NCBI GenBank assembly: GCA_030605745.1
Contig: JAUWHT010000112.1
Span: 1-14,370 of the forward strand
Direction of reading: 5' to 3'
Length of the DNA stretch: 14,370 bases
Origin: Pirellulales bacterium
GTDB lineage: Bacteria; Planctomycetota; Planctomycetia; Pirellulales; Thermoguttaceae
In this document: positions 5,061 through 12,516 of the stretch, piece by piece
Layout: every line of letters starts with the position of its first letter
Position numbering within the stretch: position 1 is the stretch's first letter
The notes under the pieces: generated by a model
What the model saw: the letters and a program-made list of their open reading frames with translations, nothing else
Database searches by the model: none
Told to the model about the DNA's origin: nothing
Position numbers and translations under genes: made by a program

Positions 5061-6761
5061 ATGAACTCCCGTCTGACGTGGCTGGGTTGCGGCCTGATGA
5101 TCCTTGGCGGCTGTTGCTGTTGCGAGGTGCTGGATGTCCGCTCGCAGAGCCCCGACGATCCGGGGCCGAGCCGATCGAAAGTCCGCCTAGTCGGCGACTT
5201 GGCGGTGCCGTTCGGCATGTTTCCGATCCGAGTCGAGGCCGTGGGATTGGTGACCGGTTTGCGTGGCACCGGGAGCGATCCGACACCCTCGCCGCAACGA
5301 GCGTTCTTGCTCAGCGAGATGCAGACTCGCAGTGTGGCCAAGCCCAACACCGTATTGGCTTCGCCGGACACTGCCCTGGTGCTGGTTCGGGGAGTGCTTC
5401 GGCCCGGCATCCAGAAGGGCAATCATTTCGATGTTGAGGTCCGCATCCCTTCGCGAAGCGACACGACTTCCCTACGGGGTGGCTACCTGCTGGAGACTCG
5501 GCTCAAAGAGACGGCCGTACTGGAAAGCCAGATTCGCACCGGGCACCTGCTGGCGTTGGCCCAAGGGCCGGTGATGGTCGATCCTTCGGCCGACGGGCAG
5601 AAAGACCGCGTGTTGCTTGGACGTGGGCGGGTTCTTGGGGGCGGAGTGGCCCTGAGATCGCGGTCGTTGGGACTGGTGCTCAGGCCCGACCACCAGAGCG
5701 TCGTCAACAGTTCCCGGGTAGCCAACGCCGTGAACAAACGCTTCCACACCTTCCGCAAAGGCGTGAAGGTAGGCGTTGCCAAGGCGAAAACCGACGAATA
5801 CATCGAATTGACAGTCCATCCGAGGTATAAGGACAACATTGCCCGATACATCCGCGTGGTCCGCGCGGTTGCGCTGCGAGAATCGGCCACGGAGCGAGTG
5901 CAGCGGATCGCAAGTTTGCGCGATCGGTTGCTCGATCCGGCCACCTCGGCCAATGCAGCACTGGAGTTGGAGGCGACAGGAACCGAGGGTGTCGAGACCT
6001 TGCTGGATGGGATCAAGGCGGCGGATCCCGAGGTGCGATTCTACTCGGCCGAGGCGCTGGCTTACCTCGACCGGTGTGAAGCGTCCCGGCCGTTGGGTGA
6101 AGCAGCCCGCCGACAGCCGGCCTTCCGCGTATTCGCTCTGACCGCCCTGAGTGCCATGGACGACTGCGCGGCGCACGAACAACTCCGCGAGTTGCTGGCG
6201 GTACCCAGCGCCGAGACGCGTTACGGGGCGTTCCGGGCATTGTGGGCGATGAATCCAGGTGATACGCTGGTGCTAGGAGAGCGTCTGGGGGGTCAGTTCA
6301 GCTACCATGTGCTGGACACCGCCGGCCCGGCGATGATCCACGCAACCAGAAATCGCCGCCCGGAAATCGTGCTCTTCGGTCAGCAGCAACGGTTCGTCGC
6401 CCCGCTGGCCGTCAATGCGGGCAATCGGGTGATGGTTACCAGTTGCAGCCCGGACGAGGTCGCCGTGGCCAGGTTTTCGGTTGGTGAGCCGGACCAGAGG
6501 CGTGTGGTTTCCACTCGGGTGGATGAGGTGATCCGGGCGATCGTGGAACTGGGCGGCACCTACCCGGACATTGTCCAGGCCTTGCAGGAGGCCAAGGCCG
6601 CCGGTGCGTTGCCCAGCCGCTTCGAGATCGACGCGCTGCCCGAGGCTGGGCGGACGTACAATCGGGCGACCGCCGCGGAGGACAACCAGCCCGATTCCGA
6701 CGAGAAAGGGCACCCGGTGAAGGAGTTTTTTGCTAGAATGATGGGACGTTATTCAGATTGA
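5061..6761 (+). CDS. Lipoprotein with FlgI (P-ring)-like domain and HEAT repeats
   Basis: A 566-aa protein. The N-terminus (1-21) has a hydrophobic stretch ending LGGC with four consecutive cysteines (18-21), a plausible lipobox. Residues about 40-275 resemble the flagellar P-ring protein FlgI: EAVGLVTGLRGTGSD (59-73), a VEVRIPSRSDTTSLRGGYLL segment (125-144) and LLALAQGP (163-170). Residues about 280-400 look like HEAT-type helical repeats (for example DPEVRFYSAEALAYL at 322-336 and AETRYGAFRALWAM at 384-397). The remainder has no recognised domain. FlgI is normally about 350-380 aa without HEAT repeats, and no flagellar genes are present here, so a non-flagellar envelope role is inferred. 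No strong Shine-Dalgarno (AAGAAG close upstream). Confidence 0.8.
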   Translation: MNSRLTWLGCGLMILGGCCCCEVLDVRSQSPDDPGPSRSKVRLVGDLAVPFGMFPIRVEAVGLVTGLRGTGSDPTPSPQRAFLLSEMQTRSVAKPNTVLASPDTALVLVRGVLRPGIQKGNHFDVEVRIPSRSDTTSLRGGYLLETRLKETAVLESQIRTGHLLALAQGPVMVDPSADGQKDRVLLGRGRVLGGGVALRSRSLGLVLRPDHQSVVNSSRVANAVNKRFHTFRKGVKVGVAKAKTDEYIELTVHPRYKDNIARYIRVVRAVALRESATERVQRIASLRDRLLDPATSANAALELEATGTEGVETLLDGIKAADPEVRFYSAEALAYLDRCEASRPLGEAARRQPAFRVFALTALSAMDDCAAHEQLRELLAVPSAETRYGAFRALWAMNPGDTLVLGERLGGQFSYHVLDTAGPAMIHATRNRRPEIVLFGQQQRFVAPLAVNAGNRVMVTSCSPDEVAVARFSVGEPDQRRVVSTRVDEVIRAIVELGGTYPDIVQALQEAKAAGALPSRFEIDALPEAGRTYNRATAAEDNQPDSDEKGHPVKEFFARMMGRYSD

Positions 6762-6764
6762 GGT

Positions 6765-6841
6765 GTAGGGTGGGTGCTTGCACCCACGCGTCTAAAGTCT
6801 AAATGACCACGAGCTTGCGTGGGTGCAAGCACCCACCCTAC
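6765..6841. repeat. Double palindrome with perfect 25-bp inverted arms
   Basis: Arms 6765-6789 and 6817-6841 are exact reverse complements. Each arm is also nearly self-complementary (GGGTGCTTGCACCC). The 27-nt centre contains GTCTAAA twice. The repeat starts 4 nt after the stop of the FlgI-like gene and ends about 60 nt before the SMC start. No T-run follows, so termination is not obvious. Confidence 0.85.
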
Positions 6842-6902
6842 TACTACTATTGCAACACGTGATTCGCGCGAAACCCACGTTTCCCTCCAGACTGTCATTC
6901 CC

Positions 6903-9900
6903 ATGCTCAAGGCGCTCGAACTGGTCGGTTTCAAGAGCTTTGCCGATAGGACCCGGTTTGAGTTCCCACCCGGCATTACTGTCGTGGTGGGGCCGAACGG
7001 ATCGGGCAAGTCGAATATCGTCGACGCGATCAAGTGGGTCCTGGGCGAGCAGAGCGTCAAGAGTCTGCGCGGCCAGGAGATGGCCGACGTCATCTTTAAC
7101 GGCTCCGGGACCCGGCGAGGGATGAACTCGGCCGAAATCACGCTCACCCTTGACAATTCCAGCAATCTGCTGTCGATCGACACCCCCGAGGTCCACATCA
7201 CCCGCCGGGTTTACCGCGGCGGCGAGGGTGAATACCTGATCAACCGCCAGCCGTGCCGCCTGCGCGATATCCGCGATCTGCTCTCCGGAACCGGCATGGG
7301 CACCCAAGCCTACAGCGTCATCGAACAGGGCAAGGTTGACGTACTGCTCCGGGCCTCGCCCGGCGACCGGCGGGTCATCTTCGAAGAAGCGGCGGGCATC
7401 AGTCGCTTCAAAATGCGGAAGCTCGAATCGCTGCGACGTTTGGAGCGGGTGGAGCAGAACCTGCTGCGGCTGTCCGACATCGTTGACGAGGTGGAAAGCC
7501 GACTCCGTGGTGTCAGGATGCAAGCCGGCAAGGCCCGGCACTACAGGGACTACACCGATCGGCTCCAGGAACTCCGCACACAGGTCGCCCTGGTGGATTG
7601 GCGACGGCTGAGTGACCGGCTGGCCGAGTTCGAGGGCCAGCTTCGGCTGCTCACGGATCGGCGGGACGCCGCGGTAGCTAGGGCTGAGGCCGTCGAGGCT
7701 CGTCTGCTCGAGATAGATACCCGGGCCGGTGAGGTCAACGAGTCCATCCGCGAGTCGGAGTCCCGAATCGCCGCCAACCGCGAACGTATCGCCGCATCCG
7801 AGTCAACTATCGAGCACCAGCGTGCCAGAAGCCGCGACCTGGCGCAGGAGATCGCCCGACATCGGCAGCAACTGGCAGCAATGAGTGATCGAGCAGACGA
7901 TTTGCAGAAGCAACTCCAGGATACCAGCCAAGAGGTCCGCTCTGCCGAGGAGCACCATCGCCGGATTGCCGTACGATTGGCCGAGGGCGAGCGCAGTCTG
8001 AGCAGCGTGATAACCTCGCTGGACCAAATTCGTGGCGAGAACGAGCAGCGTCGCGCGGCACACATGGAGCAAATGCATTCGACTGCCGCGCTGGGCAACC
8101 AGAGCAGCAGGCTGGAAAGCCAGGTCGCCGCGGCGTCGGCCGCACGTGTCCGAAGCAGCAACCGCCTGGCCCAGTTAGACCGGCAACTCGACGAGGTGAC
8201 CGCCGAGTTGGGCCAGTTGCGTCACCGCCGGCAGGAGTCCTCCCGGCGGGTCGACGAGCACGAGGAACTGCTTGCCACCGCCAAGACCCAACTTGCCCGG
8301 CACCAGCAACAACTTACCACGCGAGAGGACGATCTGGCCGAGTTGCTGCGCCGTCACAGCGGGGCCGCAGAGCGAGCCTCGGTCCTCGAAGAACTCCAGC
8401 GACGCCAAGAGGGACTAAGCGCCGGAGTGAAAGAAGTGCTCTCTGCCGCCCAAAACACCGCCGACGGACCGTTCCGTGGGGTCTGCGGGCTTGTGGCCGA
8501 CCTGCTTCAGGTGAGTGTCGAGATCGCCCCGTTGGTCGAAGTGGCCTTGGGTCAGGTGGCCCAGTACGTTGTAGTCGCACCGGGTAGTCGGCTGCTGGAT
8601 TACTTGCGAAGCGGATCGCCTCGTTTCGCCGGCCGCGTGGGGTTCGTTTGGCTGGAGGACCAGCCGGATGCCTCACCTGGGTCGCAACTCGATCTGGAGG
8701 GACGCCCCGGCGTGTTGGGACGCGCCGACCGGTTCGTCAAGACGCAGCCGCGGTTCGCTCCGCTCGCCAGAAGACTGTTGGGCCGGACCTGGATCGTCGA
8801 GAAACTGGCCCATGCAACTGAACTTTCCAAGTCCGTCGGTGGTCGGCTGAGTTTCGTTACCCTGGCCGGAGAACTGTTGGCCGTCGACGGGACGATAGTC
8901 GTCGGGCCCCCTCATGCCTCGACGGGTCTGATCTCGCGCCGCAGCCAGTTGCGGGCGCTGGGGACGCAACTGGCCGAGTTGGAATCGAAGATCGAACAAG
9001 CCGAGCAGTCCGCCGCCGGCCTTCGGCAACAAGTTGCCCAGCAGCAGCAGCAGGTCGAGATGCGCACACTCCAGCATCGCGACGCGATGGATTGCCTGGC
9101 GGAATACCGTTTCAAGATCACCGCGGCCGAGGAACAGCGTGTTCAGTTGGACCGGCAGCGCACGGTGCTGGAGTCGGAACTTCGCGCCGCGGTGGCCCAG
9201 CACGATACGGCCTCGCGCCAACTCGCCGAGGTCCAAGCAGAACGAAAGCAGTTCGACTTGGCACTGGTCGAGACGGAGACCCGCCTGGCCGGCCTGGCCG
9301 AACAGATCGACCGGCTGGAAGGCCAGCGGCAAATAGGCGACCGCGAAGCCACCCAGACCAAAGTTGAATTGGCCAAAAGTGAAGAACGGCTCCGCAACCT
9401 CCACGCCCGCATCCGCCAACTCGAAGAGAGCCGGCAGGAACGTTGCCGCGCGATTGCTGATAGTCGCGAGCAGTTGGCCAAGTGCGTCGAGCGCGCCCGG
9501 CAGTCGCAGTGGACCATCCTCCGCTCGGAGTCGGAGATCGCCGAATTGTACCTGTGCAAGGAACGATTCGCCGGGGAGACTGTCGGGCTAATCGAGCAGC
9601 GGGAGTCGCTCCGACAGCAGCATACAGGGCTGACGGCCGAGGACCAACAGATTCACACCGAGGTCCACAAACTCGAAGAAAAGATGCACGCGAAGGACCT
9701 GGCCGCCAACGAAGTCCGCCACCAGCGCGGCAGTCTGGCCGACTGGCTCCGCGAAGACTACAGGATCGAGTTGGCCGAACTGGAGCACGAACCGACGGAC
9801 GAAGAACAGCACCAGCGGGCAGAGGTCCAGCAGGAAATCGACGAGCTACGGCAGAGAATCAACAACCTCGGCCACGTCAACTTGGAGGCCCTGGAAGAAC

Positions 9901-10547
9901 TCCAAGAGTTGGAAATCCGCCACAACACCTTGGCCGATCAATACAGCGACCTGGCCCGGGCCAAGGCCTCGCTGGAAAAGATCATCGAGAAGATCAATAC
10001 CGATAGCCGGCGGCTGTTTTCCGAGACCCTGGAGATTGTCAAGGGCCACTTCCAGACGCTGTTCCGCGACCTGTTCGGCGGCGGGCGCGCCGACATTGTG
10101 CTCGACCAGGACGTGGACCTCCTGGAAAGCGGGATCGAGATTGTTGCCCGACCGCCAGGCAAGGAGCCGCGAAGTATCTCGCTCTTAAGCGGGGGCGAGA
10201 AAACCCTCACTTGCGTGGCACTGTTGTTGGCCATCTTCCGAAGCCGACCAAGCCCCTTCTGCGTGCTCGACGAGGTTGACGCCGCACTGGACGAGGCCAA
10301 CATCGACCGCTTCATCGAGGTTTTACAGGGGTTCCTCACCTGGACCCAGTTTGTCATCGTCACCCATTCGAAGAAGACGATGACCTGTGCCGACACCCTC
10401 TATGGGGTGACAATGCAGGAGTCGGGCGTTTCGAAGCAGGTCTCGGTCCGGTTCGAGGACGTCAGCGAGGACGGCGAGATCAGCGCAGAGCGGCTTGCCG
10501 CGGAGTCCGAAACGCCGACCGAGGACGATCAGACCCAGGCAGCATAA
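6903..10547 (+). CDS. smc: Chromosome segregation protein SMC
   Basis: A 1214-aa SMC ATPase of the bacterial condensin, acting with ScpA/ScpB in chromosome organisation. The head N-part starts MLKALELVGFKSFADRTRFE, with Walker A GPNGSGKS at 30-37. Long Gln/Glu/Arg-rich coiled coils flank a hinge at about 520-680 (FRGVCGLVADLL, VEVALGQVAQYVVV). The C-terminal head carries the ABC signature LSGGE (1095-1099) and Walker B CVLDEVDAALDEAN (D1123, E1124). Length is normal. The ATG at 6903 was chosen over the frame-opening one at 6819, since that would add 28 unrelated residues encoded by the palindrome. No clear Shine-Dalgarno; no scpA/scpB nearby. Confidence 0.95.
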   Translation: MLKALELVGFKSFADRTRFEFPPGITVVVGPNGSGKSNIVDAIKWVLGEQSVKSLRGQEMADVIFNGSGTRRGMNSAEITLTLDNSSNLLSIDTPEVHITRRVYRGGEGEYLINRQPCRLRDIRDLLSGTGMGTQAYSVIEQGKVDVLLRASPGDRRVIFEEAAGISRFKMRKLESLRRLERVEQNLLRLSDIVDEVESRLRGVRMQAGKARHYRDYTDRLQELRTQVALVDWRRLSDRLAEFEGQLRLLTDRRDAAVARAEAVEARLLEIDTRAGEVNESIRESESRIAANRERIAASESTIEHQRARSRDLAQEIARHRQQLAAMSDRADDLQKQLQDTSQEVRSAEEHHRRIAVRLAEGERSLSSVITSLDQIRGENEQRRAAHMEQMHSTAALGNQSSRLESQVAAASAARVRSSNRLAQLDRQLDEVTAELGQLRHRRQESSRRVDEHEELLATAKTQLARHQQQLTTREDDLAELLRRHSGAAERASVLEELQRRQEGLSAGVKEVLSAAQNTADGPFRGVCGLVADLLQVSVEIAPLVEVALGQVAQYVVVAPGSRLLDYLRSGSPRFAGRVGFVWLEDQPDASPGSQLDLEGRPGVLGRADRFVKTQPRFAPLARRLLGRTWIVEKLAHATELSKSVGGRLSFVTLAGELLAVDGTIVVGPPHASTGLISRRSQLRALGTQLAELESKIEQAEQSAAGLRQQVAQQQQQVEMRTLQHRDAMDCLAEYRFKITAAEEQRVQLDRQRTVLESELRAAVAQHDTASRQLAEVQAERKQFDLALVETETRLAGLAEQIDRLEGQRQIGDREATQTKVELAKSEERLRNLHARIRQLEESRQERCRAIADSREQLAKCVERARQSQWTILRSESEIAELYLCKERFAGETVGLIEQRESLRQQHTGLTAEDQQIHTEVHKLEEKMHAKDLAANEVRHQRGSLADWLREDYRIELAELEHEPTDEEQHQRAEVQQEIDELRQRINNLGHVNLEALEELQELEIRHNTLADQYSDLARAKASLEKIIEKINTDSRRLFSETLEIVKGHFQTLFRDLFGGGRADIVLDQDVDLLESGIEIVARPPGKEPRSISLLSGGEKTLTCVALLLAIFRSRPSPFCVLDEVDAALDEANIDRFIEVLQGFLTWTQFVIVTHSKKTMTCADTLYGVTMQESGVSKQVSVRFEDVSEDGEISAERLAAESETPTEDDQTQAA

Positions 10548-10695
10548 CTAAGTGGCCTTTTGACGTCGCCCAAACTGCCGGCAGGATTACTTTTCCCGGT
10601 AGCTTCGTTAGCAGCCGCACAATTGGTTTGGTCGCTACGAACGGAGAAAGTTTCTAAAGTCTCACCCCAATCTGGGGCGAAGTTAATCATCGGAA

Positions 10696-10749
10696 GGCTT
10701 GTTCCACGGCAGCATTATCCCATGATAGTTGCTGCAAGAGGAACGAGCC
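10696..10749. other. Long two-tier stem-loop in the SMC downstream region
   Basis: Outer arms GGCTTGTTCC (10696-10705) and GGAACGAGCC (10740-10749) pair over 10 bp with one G-U. Inside, GCAGCA and TGCTGC pair over 6 bp, with a further short ATC/GAT helix. It is the strongest hairpin of the series in this intergenic region. Confidence 0.6.
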
Positions 10750-11112
10750 GCAGGGGGGAACCTGCCTTAAAGGCCCGACTTTGGCGGTCTGCCGTACACT
10801 CTCCAAGGCAGATCGTGGGCTTGTCTCTCCCCTTCCGCGTGTAGTTTGCTGGATGATTTTGTCGGGAGTGAATGGGATTCGTAATAGGAAGACTGGAGCA
10901 CGCCTTCTCTATTTTACGGATTTTCCCTGGCTTCCGGATACTCGAGTCGCCGATGTGATATGTACGGCGCGGATCAGAAGGAGCTGAACCACAGCCAGCA
11001 GAAGCGAATTACGGAAGGCCCCGACCCAGGTGCTTGCGGACTGCCGACTGCTTAGCCAGCCGGCCCGAAGGAACGACAAACAGCCGAAACTCCGCAGGCA
11101 AGGGGCGATAAA

Positions 11113-11145
11113 GTCTCGACATGGACTTGCGTGTCCGGCCGAGAC
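11113..11145 (+). promoter_or_regulatory. Leader stem-loop upstream of the HTH-receiver gene
   Basis: GTCTCG (11113-11118) pairs with CGAGAC (11140-11145), and inside it GGAC pairs with GTCC. It lies about 40 nt before the start codon. No T-run follows, so it is not a classic terminator; a leader regulatory role is speculative. Confidence 0.4.
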
Positions 11146-11184
11146 ACAACCTAAACCAATGTGAACAGTATTGGAGAACCTGTG

Positions 11185-11757
11185 ATGAAGGTCTTCACAA
11201 CTGGTCAGGTCGCCAAGATCTGTAAGGTAGCCCCCCGCACCGTGAGCAAGTGGTTCGACTCGGGCCGGCTAAAGGGATACCGTATCCCCGGATCACAAGA
11301 CCGACGAATTCCCAGGGACTACCTGATTAAGTTCCTTAAGGAACATGGAATGCCGTTAGGCAACCTGGAAGACGAGGCCATGGCCAAGGTCCTCATAGTG
11401 GCCCAGGACCAGGTGCTGATCGAAAATTTGAGGCGCGAGCTGCCGATGGAACGTTCGTTCAAAGTGGCAGTTGCCGCAAGTGGTTTCGATGCCGGGATCC
11501 AAGCCGAGAGCTTCCACCCGGACTGTATTATCGTCGATTTCTCGATCGGACGTACCGAAGCGTTGCAGATCTGCCAGAACCTCCGGCGCAACAGCGAGTT
11601 CACCGAAGTGATTCTCATTGCCCTGTTGCCCGACGACGGCAGCTCTACCAGCTTCGACCGCTCGAGCATCAACGAAACGTTCAAGAAGCCGTTCGACGCG
11701 GTGCTCTTGGCCGAGCGACTGCGGACGTTGATCGGTGCCAAAAAAGAACTCGTGTGA
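11185..11757 (+). CDS. HTH (MerR/excisionase-type) regulator fused to a degenerate receiver domain
   Basis: A 190-aa protein. Residues 1-55 are a helix-turn-helix of the excisionase/MerR type (FTTGQVAKICKVAPRTVSKW, then DSGRLKGYRIPGSQDRRIPR). Residues 68-186 resemble a CheY-type receiver: AKVLIVAQDQVLIENLRREL, the phosphoacceptor candidate D118 (CIIVDF) and K168 in KKPF. The acidic pair is reduced to one residue (Q74-D75), and the position usually Ser/Thr reads Leu (about 147-148), so phosphorylation is doubtful. The ATG at 11185 has GGAG 8 nt upstream (11173-11176) and is preferred to a GTG at 11161. It probably binds DNA; targets are unknown. No kinase gene is nearby. Two terminator-like hairpins follow. 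Confidence 0.85.
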   Translation: MKVFTTGQVAKICKVAPRTVSKWFDSGRLKGYRIPGSQDRRIPRDYLIKFLKEHGMPLGNLEDEAMAKVLIVAQDQVLIENLRRELPMERSFKVAVAASGFDAGIQAESFHPDCIIVDFSIGRTEALQICQNLRRNSEFTEVILIALLPDDGSSTSFDRSSINETFKKPFDAVLLAERLRTLIGAKKELV

Positions 11758-11820
11758 GGCCGCCTTCCTGCTGGAAGCGACCTCTCGTTGTTCATACTCC
11801 AATTCGCCGATTTACCTAAC

Positions 11821-11860
11821 CCGTCGCGGATAGACCCCCGCGGCGGATAATTTTTTCTTG
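11821..11860 (+). terminator. Rho-independent terminator after the HTH-receiver gene
   Basis: CCGTCGCGG (11821-11829) pairs with CCGCGGCGG (11838-11846), 9 bp with one G-U, loop 8 nt. It is followed by ATAA and a six-T run (11851-11856). It lies 64 nt after the stop codon. Confidence 0.75.
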
Positions 11861-11864
11861 GGGT

Positions 11865-11885
11865 GGGCTAACTGTAGCCCTCTTT
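11865..11885 (+). terminator. Second terminator-like hairpin
   Basis: GGGCTA (11865-11870) and TAGCCC (11875-11880) form a perfect stem with the loop ACTG, followed by TCTTTCT. It could be a tandem backup to the preceding terminator; the short stem makes it weaker. Confidence 0.4.
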
Positions 11886-11940
11886 CTGGTTCTGCCTGGT
11901 TGTGGGACCTCATCAGTCAGTGCCTAACCACGCGCTGCCG

Positions 11941-11969
11941 TTGACTTGACCAGGCAACGCTGCGAAAAT
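11941..11969 (+). promoter_or_regulatory. Putative promoter of hicBA
   Basis: TTGACT (11941-11946, 5 of 6 to consensus), a 17-nt spacer and GAAAAT (11964-11969, 4 of 6). It predicts a leader of about 25 nt containing the strong Shine-Dalgarno AAGGAG (11987-11992), which lies 7 nt before the hicB ATG. Confidence 0.5.
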
Positions 11970-11999
11970 GGATATGGGTAGCAGTGAAGGAGATTTTCG

Positions 12000-12245
12000 A
12001 TGCTCTACAAGATCCCCTTAGTCCTCTCACCACAGCCAGAAGGCGGCTTCACGGTAACGTCACCGCTGCTGCCTGAGTTGGTTACTGAGGGTGACACGGC
12101 AGATGCCGCCTTGAGAAACGTCAGCGATGCCTTGGCGGCAGTGATCGAGACTTACCATGATCTCGGTCGGCCGTTGCCCCCCAACACACAGCTCGCGGAC
12201 ACCGACGGCCAGATCTGGCTTGAGACTGTGGTGAATGCTTCATGA
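12000..12245 (+). CDS. hicB: HicB-type antitoxin
   Basis: An 81-aa HicB-family protein with the partial RNase-H fold: MLYKIPLVLSPQPEGGFTVT, SPLLPELVTEGDTADAALRN and VSDALAAVIETYHDLGRPLP. It lacks the C-terminal DNA-binding domain of longer HicB proteins. AAGGAG at 7 nt before the ATG gives a strong start. The stop overlaps the hicA start as ATGA, so the pair is coupled. The order is antitoxin first. Its function is to neutralise HicA. Confidence 0.9.
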   Translation: MLYKIPLVLSPQPEGGFTVTSPLLPELVTEGDTADAALRNVSDALAAVIETYHDLGRPLPPNTQLADTDGQIWLETVVNAS

Positions 12246-12454
12246 CTTATCGCGATGTTGCCCGGAAATTGGAGACACTTGGCTGTCAGGAACTGCCGCG
12301 GCGAGGTGGAGGTTCACACCGAAAATGGTTCAACCCGAACACGCAACGGGCTACAGTACTTCCTGACTGGGGTGGGCGCGACCTCAAAATAGGCACCGTC
12401 CGGGCTGCGGTCCGACAGTTGAACATACACTGGCGGGATTTTGCCAGTGCGTAG
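12242..12454 (+). CDS. hicA: HicA-type mRNA interferase toxin
   Basis: A 70-aa dsRBD-like protein of the HicA family, which inhibits translation by cutting mRNA. The catalytic histidine is H26 in GGGSHRKW (22-29). The start MTYRDVARKLETLGC and the C-terminal GTVRAAVRQLNI helix fit the family. It overlaps hicB by 4 nt. The pair is followed at 62 nt by moaC, which has its own Shine-Dalgarno, so cotranscription with moaC is possible but not shown. Confidence 0.9.
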   Translation: MTYRDVARKLETLGCQELPRRGGGSHRKWFNPNTQRATVLPDWGGRDLKIGTVRAAVRQLNIHWRDFASA

Positions 12455-12466
12455 CACGCGGGGGAC

Positions 12467-12472
12467 TAGAAT
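12467..12472 (+). promoter_or_regulatory. TAGAAT box upstream of moaC
   Basis: TAGAAT resembles a -10 box and lies 44 nt before the moaC ATG, just past hicA. No well-spaced -35 is seen (TTGCCA is 20 nt away). The same hexamer occurs before yidD (4399-4404) and before smc (6734-6739, as TGCTAGAAT). Confidence 0.3.
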
Positions 12473-12516
12473 TATGCCCGCCGCAGTTGAAAAGTGAGGT
12501 TTTGTAGGGAGGACCA

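Larger units (their letters stand above)
10548..11184. other. Intergenic region of 637 bp rich in stem-loops, no credible gene
   Basis: Open frames here are short and lack codon bias, Shine-Dalgarno sites or recognisable domains. The region holds a series of stem-loops: 10604-10641, 10665-10677 (CCCCA/TGGGG), 10696-10749, 10750-10765 (GCAGG/CCTGC), 10785-10815, 10874-10927 and 11113-11145. It may be a structured RNA, a long leader of the regulator gene, or decayed sequence. It matches none of RNase P RNA, tmRNA, SRP RNA or a tRNA as far as I can recognise. Confidence 0.5.

Noticed and set aside
6819..6902. Upstream start for SMC adding 28 residues
   Set aside because: The added residues are encoded by the palindrome and its flank; SMC proteins begin at the MLKALELVGFKSF sequence.
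10560..10844. 94-codon frame after smc
   Set aside because: No Shine-Dalgarno, no recognisable sequence, and it overlaps several stem-loops; more likely chance.
10855..10890. Promoter TTGTCG-17-TAATAG for the HTH-receiver gene
   Set aside because: Partial matches only and about 300 nt from the gene; it also lies inside a stem-loop.
10781..10987. 68-codon frame in the same gap
   Set aside because: Out of frame with the former, no start signal, composition unlike the genes in the window.
10600..11150. RNase P RNA, tmRNA or SRP RNA in the gap after smc
   Set aside because: I could not find the conserved core sequences (for example GAGGAAAGTCC of RNase P RNA), although stem-loops are present.
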